Origin: Zygaena filipendulae
Lineage: Eukaryota; Arthropoda; Insecta; Lepidoptera; Zygaenidae
NCBI GenBank assembly: GCA_907165275.2
Contig: OU015654.1
Coordinates: 9,503,501 to 9,567,500 of the forward strand
DNA: 64,000 bases
Direction of reading: 5' to 3'
Under the pieces are notes generated by a model. It searched no databases. It worked only from the letters and a program-made list of their open reading frames with translations, and was not told where the DNA came from. Each line of letters opens with the position of its first letter. Position 1 is the stretch's first letter. Of this stretch, positions 25,001 to 33,422 are shown piece after piece. Made by a program: the position numbers and the translations under genes.

Positions 25001-28000
25001 ACATAGATATCACGAAAACATGAAGTTTGAGTACCAACACGACGGGTCTGTAACTTGTAGTTTCCGAGATATAGCCTATCGAAAATTTGACCACGTGATC
25101 ACATAGATATGACGAAAACATGAAGTTTGAGTACCAACACGATGGGTCTGTAACTTGTAGTTTCCGAGATATTGGCTATCGAAAATTTGACCACGTGATC
25201 ACATAGATATCACGAAAACATGAAGTTTGAGTACCAACACGATGGGTCTGTAACTTGTAGTTTCCGAGATATCGGCTATCAAAAATTTGACCACGTGATC
25301 ACATAGATATGACGAAAACATGAAGTTTGAGTACCAACACGATGGGTCTGTAACTTGTAGTTTCCGAGATATTGGCTATCGAAAATTTGACCACGTGATC
25401 ACATAGATATGACGAAAACATGAAGTTTGAGTACCAACACGATGGGTCTGTAACTTGTAGTTTCCGAGATATTGGCTATCGAAAATTTGACCACGTGATC
25501 ACATAGATATGACGAAATCATTAAGTTTGAGTACCAACACGATGGGTCTGTAACTTGTAGTTTCCGAGATATTGGCTATCGAAAATTTGACCACGTGATC
25601 ACATTGATATGACGAAAACATGAAGTTTGAGTACCAACACGATGGGTCTGTAACTTGTAGTTTCCGAGATATTGGCTATTGAAAATTTGACCACGTGATC
25701 ACATAGATATGACGAAAACATGAAGTTTGAGTACCAACACGATGGGTCTGTAACTTGTAGTTTCCGAGATATAGCCTATCGAATATTTGATCACGTGATC
25801 ACATAGATATGACGAAAACATGAAGTTTGAGTACCAACACGATGGGTCTGTAACTTGTAGTTTCCGAGATATAGCCTATCGAAAATTTGACCACGTGATC
25901 ACATAGATATCACGAAAACATAAAGTTTGAGTACCAACACGATGGGTCTGTAACTTGTAGTTTCCGAGATATAGCCTATCGAAAATTTGATCACGTGATC
26001 ACATAGATATGACGAAAACATGAAGTTTGAGTACCAACACGATGGGTCTGTAACTTGTAGTTTCCGAGATATAGCCTATCGAATATTTGATCACGTGATC
26101 ACATAGATATCACGAAAACATGAAGTTTGAGTACCAACACGATGGGTCTGTAACTTGTAGTTCCGAGATATAAGCTTTACAAAAAAAAAAATTGAAGGTA
26201 TGAAAAAATTGCATCACGTGGTCACATAAGACACAATAAAAATATTCTTTTCATTGCATCGGAGAATTTGGAGATAAACGCTGAATTTTATCACCCCGGG
26301 CCGTGGTGAGTTACAACCTTTCGAAAATATGGTCTCTCTCTTTTACTCATCGTGAAAACAAGAAAGAGATAGCAAGAATTTATTCAACACAAAAATGTAA
26401 AAATACTTGTACCCGTAAGTTATACCTCAGAACCAAAACGTCTTTTCCAACTTTCCACAAGTTATTTGTATTCGCTTCGGCTACTAATAGGTACCTACTA
26501 CCTACTACATCAGTAATAGGTATATTTTCAAATACAATTCTAAATTATCTTGTTAGGTAAAATTGTCAAAACTCACGGCTCAACGCCGCGCCACCTTGTG
26601 ATCTTTTTGGAATTCACTACAAACTACTGCATTCGGGGGACTTGTCAGTCTACAGCCAAACTACAGCTGTTTATAGACCGGGCCGCCATTTTCGTACACT
26701 TATAGTGTATTCGTTCTCTCACACAAGCAAAGGTTCGACCGAAATTTAATTCATTTTGAAATGATTGTAATTATGTTATTTCTTCACTATATGCAAAGAT
26801 TTTGGGCTGTGCGTTATCGTAACAAGTAGTAGTATTTTATTAAATGAAGTCTAATAAATAAAAACAGGCGGAATGCCTTTAATATAGCTACGGCAGTTTG
26901 TATGAAAACTAGACCTTTAGACCCACCTTAAGTTGCTGGAAATCAACCATGTAGCTGTAATTTTCGTTAAAAATGCTTTTCTGGAGGATGAGGATGGAAT
27001 ATTGGCTGCACTTAGTAGTGCAGTTGGATACAAAATAAAGTCCTTAAGTGCAGTGGTCACTTCAAACAATGGGAACGAATTATCAAATAGAAGTTCCCGA
27101 AAAACACGCGAAGAAAGCACCAGTCACGTCTCACTGCAATTATTGATTTATGGTCTAAACTCCGAACAAGAACCTGTATTAGTTGAAAATCTTATAAAGT
27201 GAGATCTCAGTCAAACAATTCATCTATTTTGTTTTTCTTTTTTATTTATTTATTGGAAGCTAACTCTACAACACACAATTAACAATTAACCAATGTATAC
27301 TAATTCTAATATTGTAAAGCTGAACAGTGAACAGTTTGTTTGTTTGGTTGAACGCGCTAATCTCTGAACCTACTGGTTCAAATTGAATTTTTTTCGTGTT
27401 GGATGGTCCATTTATATTTTAGGCTATAGTGTAATATCTTGCTACGACCAATAACAGCAGAGCGTCAAATTAACGCAGGTGAAACCACAGGGCACAGCTA
27501 GGTTAAAATATGTCAAAAAATAAAATATGGTCTAATTAATAAATGGTTTAATTAGTTTTATCAATTCAAATAAACCAAAATTGTTGGAATTTTCAGTGAT
27601 ATTATTAATAACGTTAAAATACAAACGGTCAGTATCATGAGCACTATACCACTAGAAGATTACCTACAAAGTCGGGAGATATACAGCGTTCTAAGACGTG
27701 ATATTAGCCTACTCATATCTTTGTAGATATGAGTAGGACTCAGTATCCTGCTATTCATACTAATTACGGTAGCGGCCATATGGTTTTTCCTTAAATGGTA
27801 AGTCGACCGCTATTTTTGATGTACCTAAATGATAAAAAACATTTTCATGTTTAACACTTGGTTTTGTCCACAGGAGAAAGAAACAAAACCTGCATAAACG
27901 AGTTAGTGACCAACTTAGTATAGTTTCAACAAATTTGTCACTTGGTGATTCATCTAAGACGGATAATATAACGAAGCCTCGTATGAATATTAACGACCTT

Positions 28001-28312
28001 AAAAATAGTGAATTAAAACTTCAGGTTATGCTTGATTCTTCTAAGGAAGTAGAGGGTGATAAAAACAATTTAGAAGATAAGAAAAATGTTGAAGAATTGC
28101 CAGTAAGTATCCCAACTCAGAATCCTCGTTTGCCAATTGTAATACAGTCATTTGACAAATTAAAGGACGCAGAAGAACAATCTGAGAACGAAGATGAATT
28201 TGGCGAAAGAAGAAACACTAAGTCTACTGTCACTTTTAATGAGAATGTAGAAAAAATTGTACATATTGTGGATTTGAGTCCAAATCCGGATATGGAAATA
28301 TTTAAATTTTAG
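12775..28312 (+). CDS. Paralogous cadherin-family gene with in-frame stops in TM exon (gene 2)
   Basis: Exons: 12775-12838, 12917-13021, 13101-13291, 13710-14018, 14882-15095, 16353-16523, 16678-16806, 16913-17062, 17370-17513, 19095-19225, 19602-20162, 20260-20448, about 26921-27198, 27597-27797, 27874-28312. They sum to 3276 nt in one frame (1091 codons plus the TAG at 28310). The start ATG gives a hydrophobic leader (LSVLTFYQVWFIYLSYG) that reads as a signal peptide. A degenerate cadherin linker (NVIDTNNNAPIF) lies near the N-terminus; NDINDN, DADVG, membrane-adjacent, TM and tail modules match gene 1. TAG at 27724 and TGA at 27730 interrupt the TM helix, so translation would stop after about 921 residues and give a secreted ectodomain unless bypassed. 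The acceptor of exon 13 is uncertain (26920 or 26932, both in frame). No transcript evidence is available to me. Confidence 0.82.
13101..14018 (+). CDS. First cadherin-like repeats of gene 2
   Basis: Exons 13101-13291 and 13710-14018 encode a beta-rich segment with NRLVILVNVIDTNNNAPIFL across the junction, a recognisable but altered cadherin linker (canonical DxNDNxP). It is followed by VVRDIDLTTQRIDF, which looks like a weakened DxD region. These are the most N-terminal cadherin-like repeats visible in the window; the matching part of gene 1 lies off the left edge. Confidence 0.78.
14085..14208 (-). mobile_element. Helitron-like 3' end fragment in gene 2 intron
   Basis: It begins CTAGCTGTGC with a CGGTTTCACCCG hairpin region, the reverse complement of the 3' end described for the Helitron-like copies, and runs to about 14208, where a GC-rich MITE adjoins. 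Its 5' end is missing. Confidence 0.55.
14209..14382. mobile_element. GC-rich MITE-like element with CTATGCACACC termini
   Basis: The left end reads CTATGCACACCTCGTTTTTA and the right end is its imperfect complement (TTTTTAGACG shadowed by AACGTGGTGTGCATAG). The interior is CpG-rich (GACGTCGACGCGCG near the left, GCCGTCGACGCG near the right), in sharp contrast with the AT-rich intron. The element is non-coding; an ORF passing through it is incidental. Confidence 0.6.
14576..14805 (+). mobile_element. Helitron-like non-autonomous element (TC...CTAG)
   Basis: It starts TCTAATATATATAAATCACG after an A and ends GGGGGACAGCTAG before a T, as expected for Helitron insertion between A and T. A short GC hairpin (ACCGCGGATGAAATCGCGG) lies about 10 bases before the CTAG. 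A close copy sits at 48724-48983. Confidence 0.65.
14882..17062 (+). CDS. Non-amplified repeat exons of gene 2 (ancestral-type layout)
   Basis: Exon 14882-15095 ends with a repeat first half (IYLTQGYDDLVSFEN). Exon 16353-16523 is a C-type second half, 16678-16806 a first half (LTFDKVLYNGTIEND..IIEG) and 16913-17062 another second half. All internal boundaries are phase 1, as in the gene 1 array. Each repeat is split by an intron at its middle and between repeats, while exon B of gene 1 has lost one of these introns. Gene 2 thus keeps single copies of the modules that were amplified in gene 1. Confidence 0.8.
15735..15922 (-). mobile_element. Helitron-like fragment abutting a MITE
   Basis: It begins CTAGCTGTGCCCCG in reverse orientation, continues with gaattcccgcaggaact and a 'ccagccgttcatgcgtg' block common to these elements, and is cut off where the MITE starts at about 15923. 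It lies in the gene 2 intron before exon 16353. Confidence 0.55.
15921..16262. mobile_element. MITE with GGGTGTCCCAGAAGTCGACG termini (copy 1)
   Basis: The left end (gggtgtcccagaagtcgacg, then tcaagccggaatcgggcg) and the right end at 16214-16260 are inverted copies over about 55 bases with few mismatches. The interior is AT-rich with no ORF of note. TA-rich sequence (tatata) flanks the right end. A diverged relative is at 41638-42295. Confidence 0.7.
17836..18616. mobile_element. Repeat element with AACCGACTTCCAAAAA termini (copy 1)
   Basis: The left end aaaccgacttccaaaaa is matched by ttttggaagttggtt at the right. The interior shares long blocks with 48197-49206 (tgtcaactg..tattgcttttccc, and gagttctcctcg/ggttcttcac). 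It is non-autonomous or decayed, and lies in the gene 2 intron between 17513 and 19095. Confidence 0.65.
19301..19487 (+). mobile_element. Helitron-like element, CTAA end
   Basis: It starts TCTATACCTATATAAAAATG after A and ends GGGCACAGCTAA before T (CTRR rule kept). It contains gttcgttatttttagga and ctgcgggaattccgaaactcac, blocks shared with the copies at 21387 and 22808. Confidence 0.55.
19602..20448 (+). CDS. Membrane-proximal cadherin exons of gene 2
   Basis: Exon 19602-20162 (561 bp, the same length as in gene 1) has IDRDEEE, AIDRE, the cysteines of GCHYTLT and VLHCES, RFKRS as a convertase-type site, and NDINDNIPIF. Exon 20260-20448 (189 bp, also the same length) begins ATDADVGLNAALLYW. 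The second exon ends CTT AAG and is followed by GCAAGA, so the donor is GC rather than GT. Confidence 0.85.
20840..20914 (+). repeat. tRNA-like SINE remnant
   Basis: The stretch ggtggcgctgtggtgtaatg resembles a Pol III A box, and tgtgttcaaacctta about 50 bases on resembles a B box, with tRNA-like spacing. The acceptor stem is not complementary, so it is a SINE head or decayed tRNA copy, not a working tRNA. Confidence 0.4.
21052..21386 (-). mobile_element. Two adjacent reversed Helitron-like fragments
   Basis: CTAG starts occur at 21052 (ctagctgtaccccgcggttt) and 21257 (ctagctgtgccccgcggttt), each preceded by A. The first shares 'aaggtttttatacaacaact' with the full-length copy at 38581-38896. 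Both lack their 5' ends; the second abuts the + copy at 21387. Confidence 0.55.
21387..21690 (+). mobile_element. Helitron-like element, complete ends
   Basis: It starts TCTATATAATAAAAATGAAT and ends ACCGCGGGGCACAGCTAG followed by T. The hairpin CGCGGGTGAAACCGCG lies just upstream of the terminal CTAG. It contains two internal 'gaattccgaaattcacgcgggtgaatctcc'-type modules, a smaller version of the copy at 22808. Confidence 0.65.
21705..22330. mobile_element. Further Helitron-like fragments
   Basis: 21705-21903 is a + copy with a tttgtttgtttgttacgctttc head and ends accgcggggaacagcta. 22160-22330 is a reversed head (gcggGAGTTCCTGG through caaacaaacaaactcac to taataatag). Both lack one terminus. 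Confidence 0.5.
22434..22516 (-). repeat. tRNA-derived SINE head
   Basis: On the minus strand it reads TGGTTTAGTGGCTAGAAC (A-box-like) and, about 45 bases on, CTGTTCAAATCTC (B-box-like), followed by AGCCCCC. Poly-A-like sequence lies next to it. It lacks the pairing of a true tRNA; a tRNA-derived SINE fragment is the best reading. Confidence 0.5.
22808..23333 (+). mobile_element. Helitron-like element with internal ~121-bp tandem modules
   Basis: It starts TCTATATAAATAAAAATGAA after A and ends CACGCGGTATAGCTAG before T. The inside carries four successive blocks of 'ggagttcctgcgggaattcc', 'aacgcgggtgaatctccgaa' and 'tttcactgctaatta', each about 121 bases apart, so the element has expanded internally. 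Confidence 0.65.
23505..23827 (+). mobile_element. Helitron-like copy
   Basis: The head taaacgcgaaagtgagtttg is followed by a gtttgttacgctttcac block, and the end is accgcgatgaacagctag. It includes two 'cggaattcc(c)gcgg' modules. The 5' boundary is approximate. Confidence 0.5.
24044..24258 (-). mobile_element. Helitron-like element, reverse orientation
   Basis: It begins CTAGTTGTGCCTCGCGGTTT after A and ends gataatattagtagga, the complement of the TCCTACTAATATTATC 5' terminus, before T. Both expected ends are present. Confidence 0.6.
24348..24838 (+). mobile_element. Helitron-like copy with three internal modules
   Basis: The head tactagtattataaagagc leads into three repeats of 'gggtaatctctggatctact..gggtacttttta tcccgga' spaced about 120-140 bases, and the end is ccgcgggggtcagctt. 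The terminal CTAG is degraded. Confidence 0.5.
24981..26179. repeat. Satellite of twelve exact 100-bp units
   Basis: Units start at 24981, 25081, 25181 and so on at 100-base steps to 26081; the last is one base short. Consensus landmarks are gaaaatttgaccacgtgatc, acatagatatgacgaaaaca, tgaagtttgagtaccaacac, gatgggtctgtaacttgtag and tttccgagatattggctatc. Units at 25781, 25981 and 26081 have tcacgtgatc in place of ccacgtgatc, making GATCACGTGATC fully palindromic. Unit tails alternate between 'tagcctatc' and 'ttggctatc'. The array is preceded by 'tacagggtgtaacggagggt', which could be a transposon end. Non-coding, inside the gene 2 intron. Confidence 0.92.
26921..28312 (+). CDS. 3' exons of gene 2: membrane-adjacent, interrupted TM, cytoplasmic tail
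   Basis: Exon about 26921-27198 encodes LLEINHVAVIFVKNAFLED and continues to LLIYGLNSEQEP. Exon 27597-27797 covers the approach to the membrane and the TM helix (GLSILLFILITVAAIWFFLK) but contains TAG at 27724 and TGA at 27730. Exon 27874-28312 is the tail: MNINDLKNSELKLQVML, IVIQSFDKLKDAEEQ, DEFGE and FNENVEKIVHI, ending EIFKF. The tail stays open and similar to gene 1 although it lies beyond the stops. Confidence 0.8.
27305..27501 (+). mobile_element. Helitron-like copy in gene 2 intron
   Basis: It starts TCTAATATTGTAAAGCTGAA, has the gtttgtttgtttggttgaac head and the cgctaatctctgaacctact block, and ends ACCACAGGGCACAGCTAG. The base after it is G rather than the usual T. Confidence 0.55.
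27708..27737. repeat. Perfect 13-bp inverted repeat inside TM exon of gene 2
   Basis: CCTACTCATATCT at 27708-27720 and AGATATGAGTAGG at 27725-27737 are exact inverse complements separated by TTGT. The right arm supplies both in-frame stops. The segment makes the exon nine bases longer than the paralogous stretch of gene 1. Confidence 0.95.
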
Positions 28313-30264
28313 CTAATAGGCTTGATTTAGTAATTTTTACAATATATTAAAATAGATTGATGATAAAGAAAAATACGGAGTTTCATTTGGATTAATATCA
28401 TAAAATCATACTTACCTATAACTACTACAACTTAGTCATGGTACTTGGTAGACATTATACTCGTTCCTCAATTTTTATGTAAGCAGATAATTAATAACGA
28501 TTTTGAACAAAATACTGCAAAATCGTGATATAGAGACATGAATTGCGAGCTTATTACACGTTCAAAACCATTTCACAGAACAAACATGACAACAATATCC
28601 GCATATTTAGGTATAATTATTATTTAAACTAATGGTGTTCGGGTCATCAACCAAAATCTTTGCAAAAAGGATATACCTATGAGTATTGTTGTCATCCGTA
28701 GATGATTCAAATACGAAAAAAAAATCAGGTTGGACTTTTTATTACGTTTTGATCGTTTTAAAATAATTAATACACGTAATACAGGTACTTAATAATGGAT
28801 GAAAAGTTTTTTTAATCAGCTAATGGAAACGGTAGCTAATGGACGGTACTCATGAGAACAAAACACGAGGCCAAACACGGCTAACTTAGTAGTTTCCATT
28901 AAGACTAGGCTAGGGCTTCCAGCTCTTTGTGCAGATCCTCGTCATCAAAACTGTCTAGAATTCTAGATCGTATCCGACTGTCCTACCATTTGCTATCAGA
29001 AATTTTCAGTCCTTACATCTCGTCTCTCCATCAGACCATCAGACCAGCTCGATGGTACCATAATATGGCATTTTCACCGAACTTACATAAATATTCCAAC
29101 TGTCATCTCAATCGGATACCAGCAAGTAGTTGAGAAATAGTTGCAAGATTTTATCAAAAGTGCGGACAACTTACATACGAACATTGAAACTTAAAAGAGG
29201 TCAGAAGATATTATTATTAAAATCAATGCATTCGCACACTAGTTCATTATAACGTTAAAATATTATATTATGCTCTATAAAAATACAAGTATGCCAGTGT
29301 AAAGACAGTAAAAGTCTAGTTTATCTTAGTTTCCAATTAAGGTTTTGGTTTCTTGATCTAGAAATTAATTAGGTAGTATTTAAAATTGAAATTTTATTAA
29401 ATTAAAGAGCGTGGGAAATAAACTTGGCCAGGTGTTAATTAAAGTTGCATAATATGTAGAAAGGGTGGGAAAAACAATGTAAGAGTCTATTCCCTTTATT
29501 TCCAAACGATTCTAAAACCATAAGATTAAGATGTTACTTTATTTCTTTATATAAGCAGGCTTGAGCTGACAAAAACCCTTGTCTTTGTCAGCTCAAGGAT
29601 ACTTTTGGTCTTTGTGAGCTGATTGAGATCAAGAATTTACGTTTGTCTTTATTTCTTCATAGTTATCTCTATTACTAGGTATCTATTCCCCGTGGTTTTA
29701 CTCGTGCCAATTTCGGAATCGCTTTGGGAACTATAATTCATTTTAAAATTGTATCTTTGTAAATCTAGTAGGTAAGCAGTTACAGTATGGAATAGTAACA
29801 AACATACGCACACACAAACTTTCGTACTCATAATATTAGTGTAATTACAGGTATATGTACCTAGTCTATAATAATATATGTAAAAATGAATCCCTATTTT
29901 CCTTGGTCTAGTTTGGAGTTTCTGCGGGAATTCCGAAACTCACGCGGGTGAATCTCCGAAACAGTTGGACCGATTTTGAAGGGACTTTCACTGCTAATCC
30001 GCTGATGTTATAAGAAGTATATAAATTAGAAAATAATTTATAATATAATTTACCCTCTAAACTTAAAATTATCGGAAAATTTGTGCTGAAACGAACTCAA
30101 AATACTGTAATATATACCTATATGTGTGTTGAAATCAAATCCTTTATCATAGATTCAACGGTGAAGGTACACACTGTAAAAGAACCATACATGTTAGAGC
30201 AATTCTAAATCGATTGTAAATATCCCCATTGAGCCGGCGTGATCGACTATCGTTCTCACAGCCT
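28313..30264. other. Intergenic region downstream of gene 2
   Basis: The first part should contain the gene 2 polyadenylation site, though no unambiguous signal was found. A perfect 14-bp hairpin lies at 29560-29597 (CTTGAGCTGACAAA and its complement, 10-base loop). Helitron-like fragments are at 29674-29838 (reversed, ccccgtggttttactcg) and 29865-30017 (+, 5' part only). No gene recognised. Confidence 0.6.
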
Positions 30265-30267
30265 AGT

Positions 30268-30350
30268 GTTAAACCCGCTCCACATTCACGCGAGAATCTT
30301 GCGAGAACGCGAGAAAACCACGAGAACGTGAATGTGGAGTGGGCTTTAGA
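30268..30350. mobile_element. Short hairpin MITE-like element
   Basis: aaacccgctccacattcacg and cgtgaatgtggagtgggctt are inverted copies (about 20 bases, one or two mismatches) around a core rich in 'gcgaga'. It is too short to code and resembles a foldback element. Confidence 0.55.
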
Positions 30351-33219
30351 GTAGGCCTGTACCCAACCTGTACCCTAGCGATCACGGGACATCAAAACGA
30401 TAATTTGTTACGTAAATATAAATAAACACCAAAATAGGCCGATGAAACAATTTAGGAAGCATCCGTCATCTCGCAAACGGTTTTAACACGGAATTCACCG
30501 CAAACACGTGGTAATTGAATTATCGTACACTTTTAAGCGAAGCCATCCAATATAATTAGGTTCTTAAATAAATATGTGAACACAGTTCCGCTTGGTCGTC
30601 AATATATTATCTCTTATAGCATTCTTATAGGCATGTATTTATTTAGACGTTTAGTATTATCTTCAGTGCTGTTTGTTTTTATTGGAACGTTAAATGGATA
30701 AAGGTCGTGGTTACACGAAAACCAATGTTAAGAAATATTGCAAAACACCTTAATAATCGTACTCGTATATACGTATCTTATCAAGGTGTTATTCGGTCGA
30801 GCTTTCGTTTTTTAAATTTTCTTATAATATAAGGAAGATAATTTGATCCGCACTATCCGCACTATTACATACGCACTACATTAATTACGTACTAAGCTAA
30901 GGCACGGAGACCTGGAGGGTTGAAATACAGGCATTGCCTAGTTTAACCTCCAGTCTCCCATAAATAGTTTAGAATATTGAAGTTTTGTATTTGTTCAAGT
31001 TGTATTTTGTAAAAATGTTTTTGTGGTTAAATAAACTTATTATTATTATTATTATTATTAGCCAAAGATAACTACAATTACAGAGTATTATTGTATGCTC
31101 CTTCAAATAAATTTCAGGATTATCTGCAGAACTTGGCACCTTTTTAGATCTCAATTCTTTTGACGGCGAAGCCCCAAACCAAGCAAATGTTTAATACACT
31201 TTACAAGCCTAGATAACTTAGGTACAAGTTTTATATTTCGTAATTTTGATTTAATATAGATTGTTTATTCAATATTTAATCAATATATATATAAATGTTA
31301 ATTGTTAAATTCACCAATATCAAAGACTTTTTGGCAAAAAAAGATCAATATTATAACAATAACTTGAGCTTATTTTTATTTATGGATTTCGGGAATTGTG
31401 TATTCAAGTGACTCATCAATTTTGTTTTTCATTTGTTTTAAATCATATGACATCATCGCATTGCAATGCCCAGAATTTTCGTTCGAAAATTGAACTTACA
31501 TATTTTTACATAAGAATAAGCGGTTTTATAAGAAAAGTTAAACTTTCCAACATCTGCTTGATAGTAGGTAAATATCACATTTATTATTATCTGTTACAAC
31601 TAGTTATGTCAACAAAATAGGTATATTGGATATTATTCTATTCTAAAATAATATTAAATACGTATTATTGGTAGCGGTTCCCTGCGGTTTCACCGGCGTT
31701 AATTTGGGTGATCCCGCGGGAACTCCGTGAAATCCGTTATTAACTGATATCTCCTATCTATAAACTACCTACCTGCCAAATTTCAGCTTCATAGTTCAAG
31801 TAGATTTTGAGATTTCGTGTTTAGTAATGGGGGGGCCTTTCGCTTTTATATATAAAAGCGTAAGATGAAGAAGCGAAGAAAGAAACGAAAGAGCTGAATA
31901 TAAATTTTCTTTTCGGTTGAATCCTCATCTTAATCAGAAAAGTAAATCAGATATTATTCACAGCAGATTTTTAAATATTCTAATGCATCGACTGTACATT
32001 TCTTTTCTCTAAAGCCGAATTGATTTTTCAATAGCAGTAGGTAAGTTATTGCTTTCTGTAGATATTTCCTGACTCTTTAGTTAATTAATTTTTCTAGGTA
32101 TCTGTTCTAGGTAGTTTCGTTCAGTTCCTTATGAATACAGGAGTACCTAACTGATGTCATTCCATGATGCACTACTTATTATTTATTTATTCAAAATAAA
32201 TATACTATTTTTTTTTATTTAAACAAAAAAATTGTAAGTCGAAGGGCTGGTGTAATAATATCCATTCTTTTTTTTTTCGTTTTGGTTTTCTCTGTGATTT
32301 ATCATGTTTTTTTTAAACTATATTTTATTAGTTACTTAAAAGCTCGGAAATGTTTCTAACTTCCCTTTATAAAGTGCCACCCATAATTATATTTTGTTTT
32401 GTAATTTCACTGCACTATTGTAATAGGATGTTCATAGAATAGATTTCAGATATGCTCCCAGATTTCATTTTTATAGTGCCAACAGTATCCGAGTGAAATG
32501 GCTGTACCTATACATAATATATCGTTTATACAGATGGACAAATGAGCAGACGGATGGATATTATTAAAATCAAGGTTCTGTTTATGCCAATGGGCAGCAA
32601 AACTCTACAAACGACTCCATATAAAACTCCAAAAAAAAACCATAGTTTAAAGTATACTTACTTTGATGATAGATAGAAAAGTTGACCAATTCAAATTGTT
32701 GTCAGCCAAAATTTTAATACACAGAGTGAGAGATATGGGTCTAGAATCAAAGAAAGGTGAATTTAAATGATATAGGCGTTGAATCAAGGAGAGAAGCGGT
32801 GACTCAGGGTCGTTCCTAGTGCAGAGGTTGTCCATTGTATGTCTCATCTTGCTTAGAAAAATCTTTCTTTCTTTCTTTCATTGCATTATAATTCGGTAAC
32901 GCAGCGAGCGTTATGGACACCTTTGCACCGGGGGTCACAGGGCGCGGGCTTTTGTAGATTCATTGGGATCTTGTTCGGAACTACGACTAGGTAAAGGTAA
33001 ATACCACGATGATATTGATATATGCGCATTTTATTATTGCGAAATATTCTTATTTATAATATTGATATTTTTATGTTGTTAAATATAAGTAGGTAAATAT
33101 AATCATATAAAATATTAAATAAAATATTGTTACATTATAATTATAATACTATTAAGGTAATAAATAAAAATAGACGCGTACATCAGTGAGTATTACACGC
33201 ACAAAAGTGGAGCCTTTAA
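30351..33219. other. Intergenic, mostly anonymous AT-rich DNA
   Basis: 30890-31065 looks like a non-LTR 3' tail: it ends taaataaacttattattatt with a long (ATT)n run. A weak Helitron-like reversed fragment starts near 31678 (ccctgcggtttcaccggcg). Nothing else was recognised; ORFs of 60-75 codons here lack any family signature. Confidence 0.5.
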
Positions 33220-33422
33220 TCTAAACTAATATTATAAAAGGAAAAATTTGATTTTTTGTTTGTTTGTTTGTTACGATTTAACTTAAAAACTTTAAAACAA
33301 TTTCAAAAATCCTTTCACCACTAGGAAGTTACATTATCTCTGAATAACATAGGATATATTTTAATCCGGAATTCCCGCGGAAACTCCGAAATTAACGGGG
33401 TGAAACCGCGGGGAGCAGCTAG
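33220..33422 (+). mobile_element. Helitron-like element, complete ends
   Basis: It starts TCTAAACTAATATTATAAAA after A and ends AACCGCGGGGAGCAGCTAG before T. It carries the gtttgtttgtttgttacgat head and the aattcccgcggaaactccg block. At 203 bp it is a clean short copy. Confidence 0.65.

Larger units (their letters stand above)
20449..26920 (+). other. Giant TE-filled intron of gene 2 with GC donor
   Basis: The intron begins GCAAGA after AAG and ends tttag at 26920, or ttaag at 26932. The corresponding gene 1 intron is 250 bp. It holds at least eight Helitron-like copies (from 21052, 21257, 21387, 21705, 22160, 22808, 23505, 24044 and 24348), two tRNA-like remnants, a 100-bp satellite and a dispersed repeat (26768-26852, inverted relative at 45380-45456). 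No exon was recognised inside. Confidence 0.75.

Noticed and set aside
24867..25121. Coding potential of the 100-bp satellite
   Set aside because: A unit of 100 bases changes frame each copy and the ORF is closed after two units; non-coding satellite.
25081..26179. CRISPR-like array
   Set aside because: Units are contiguous 100-bp tandem copies without spacers, and the genome is eukaryotic.
12775..28312. Identity of either gene as the Bt Cry-toxin receptor cadherin
   Set aside because: The repeat motifs, short tail and exon layout do not match what I recall of that family; only cadherin membership is supported.
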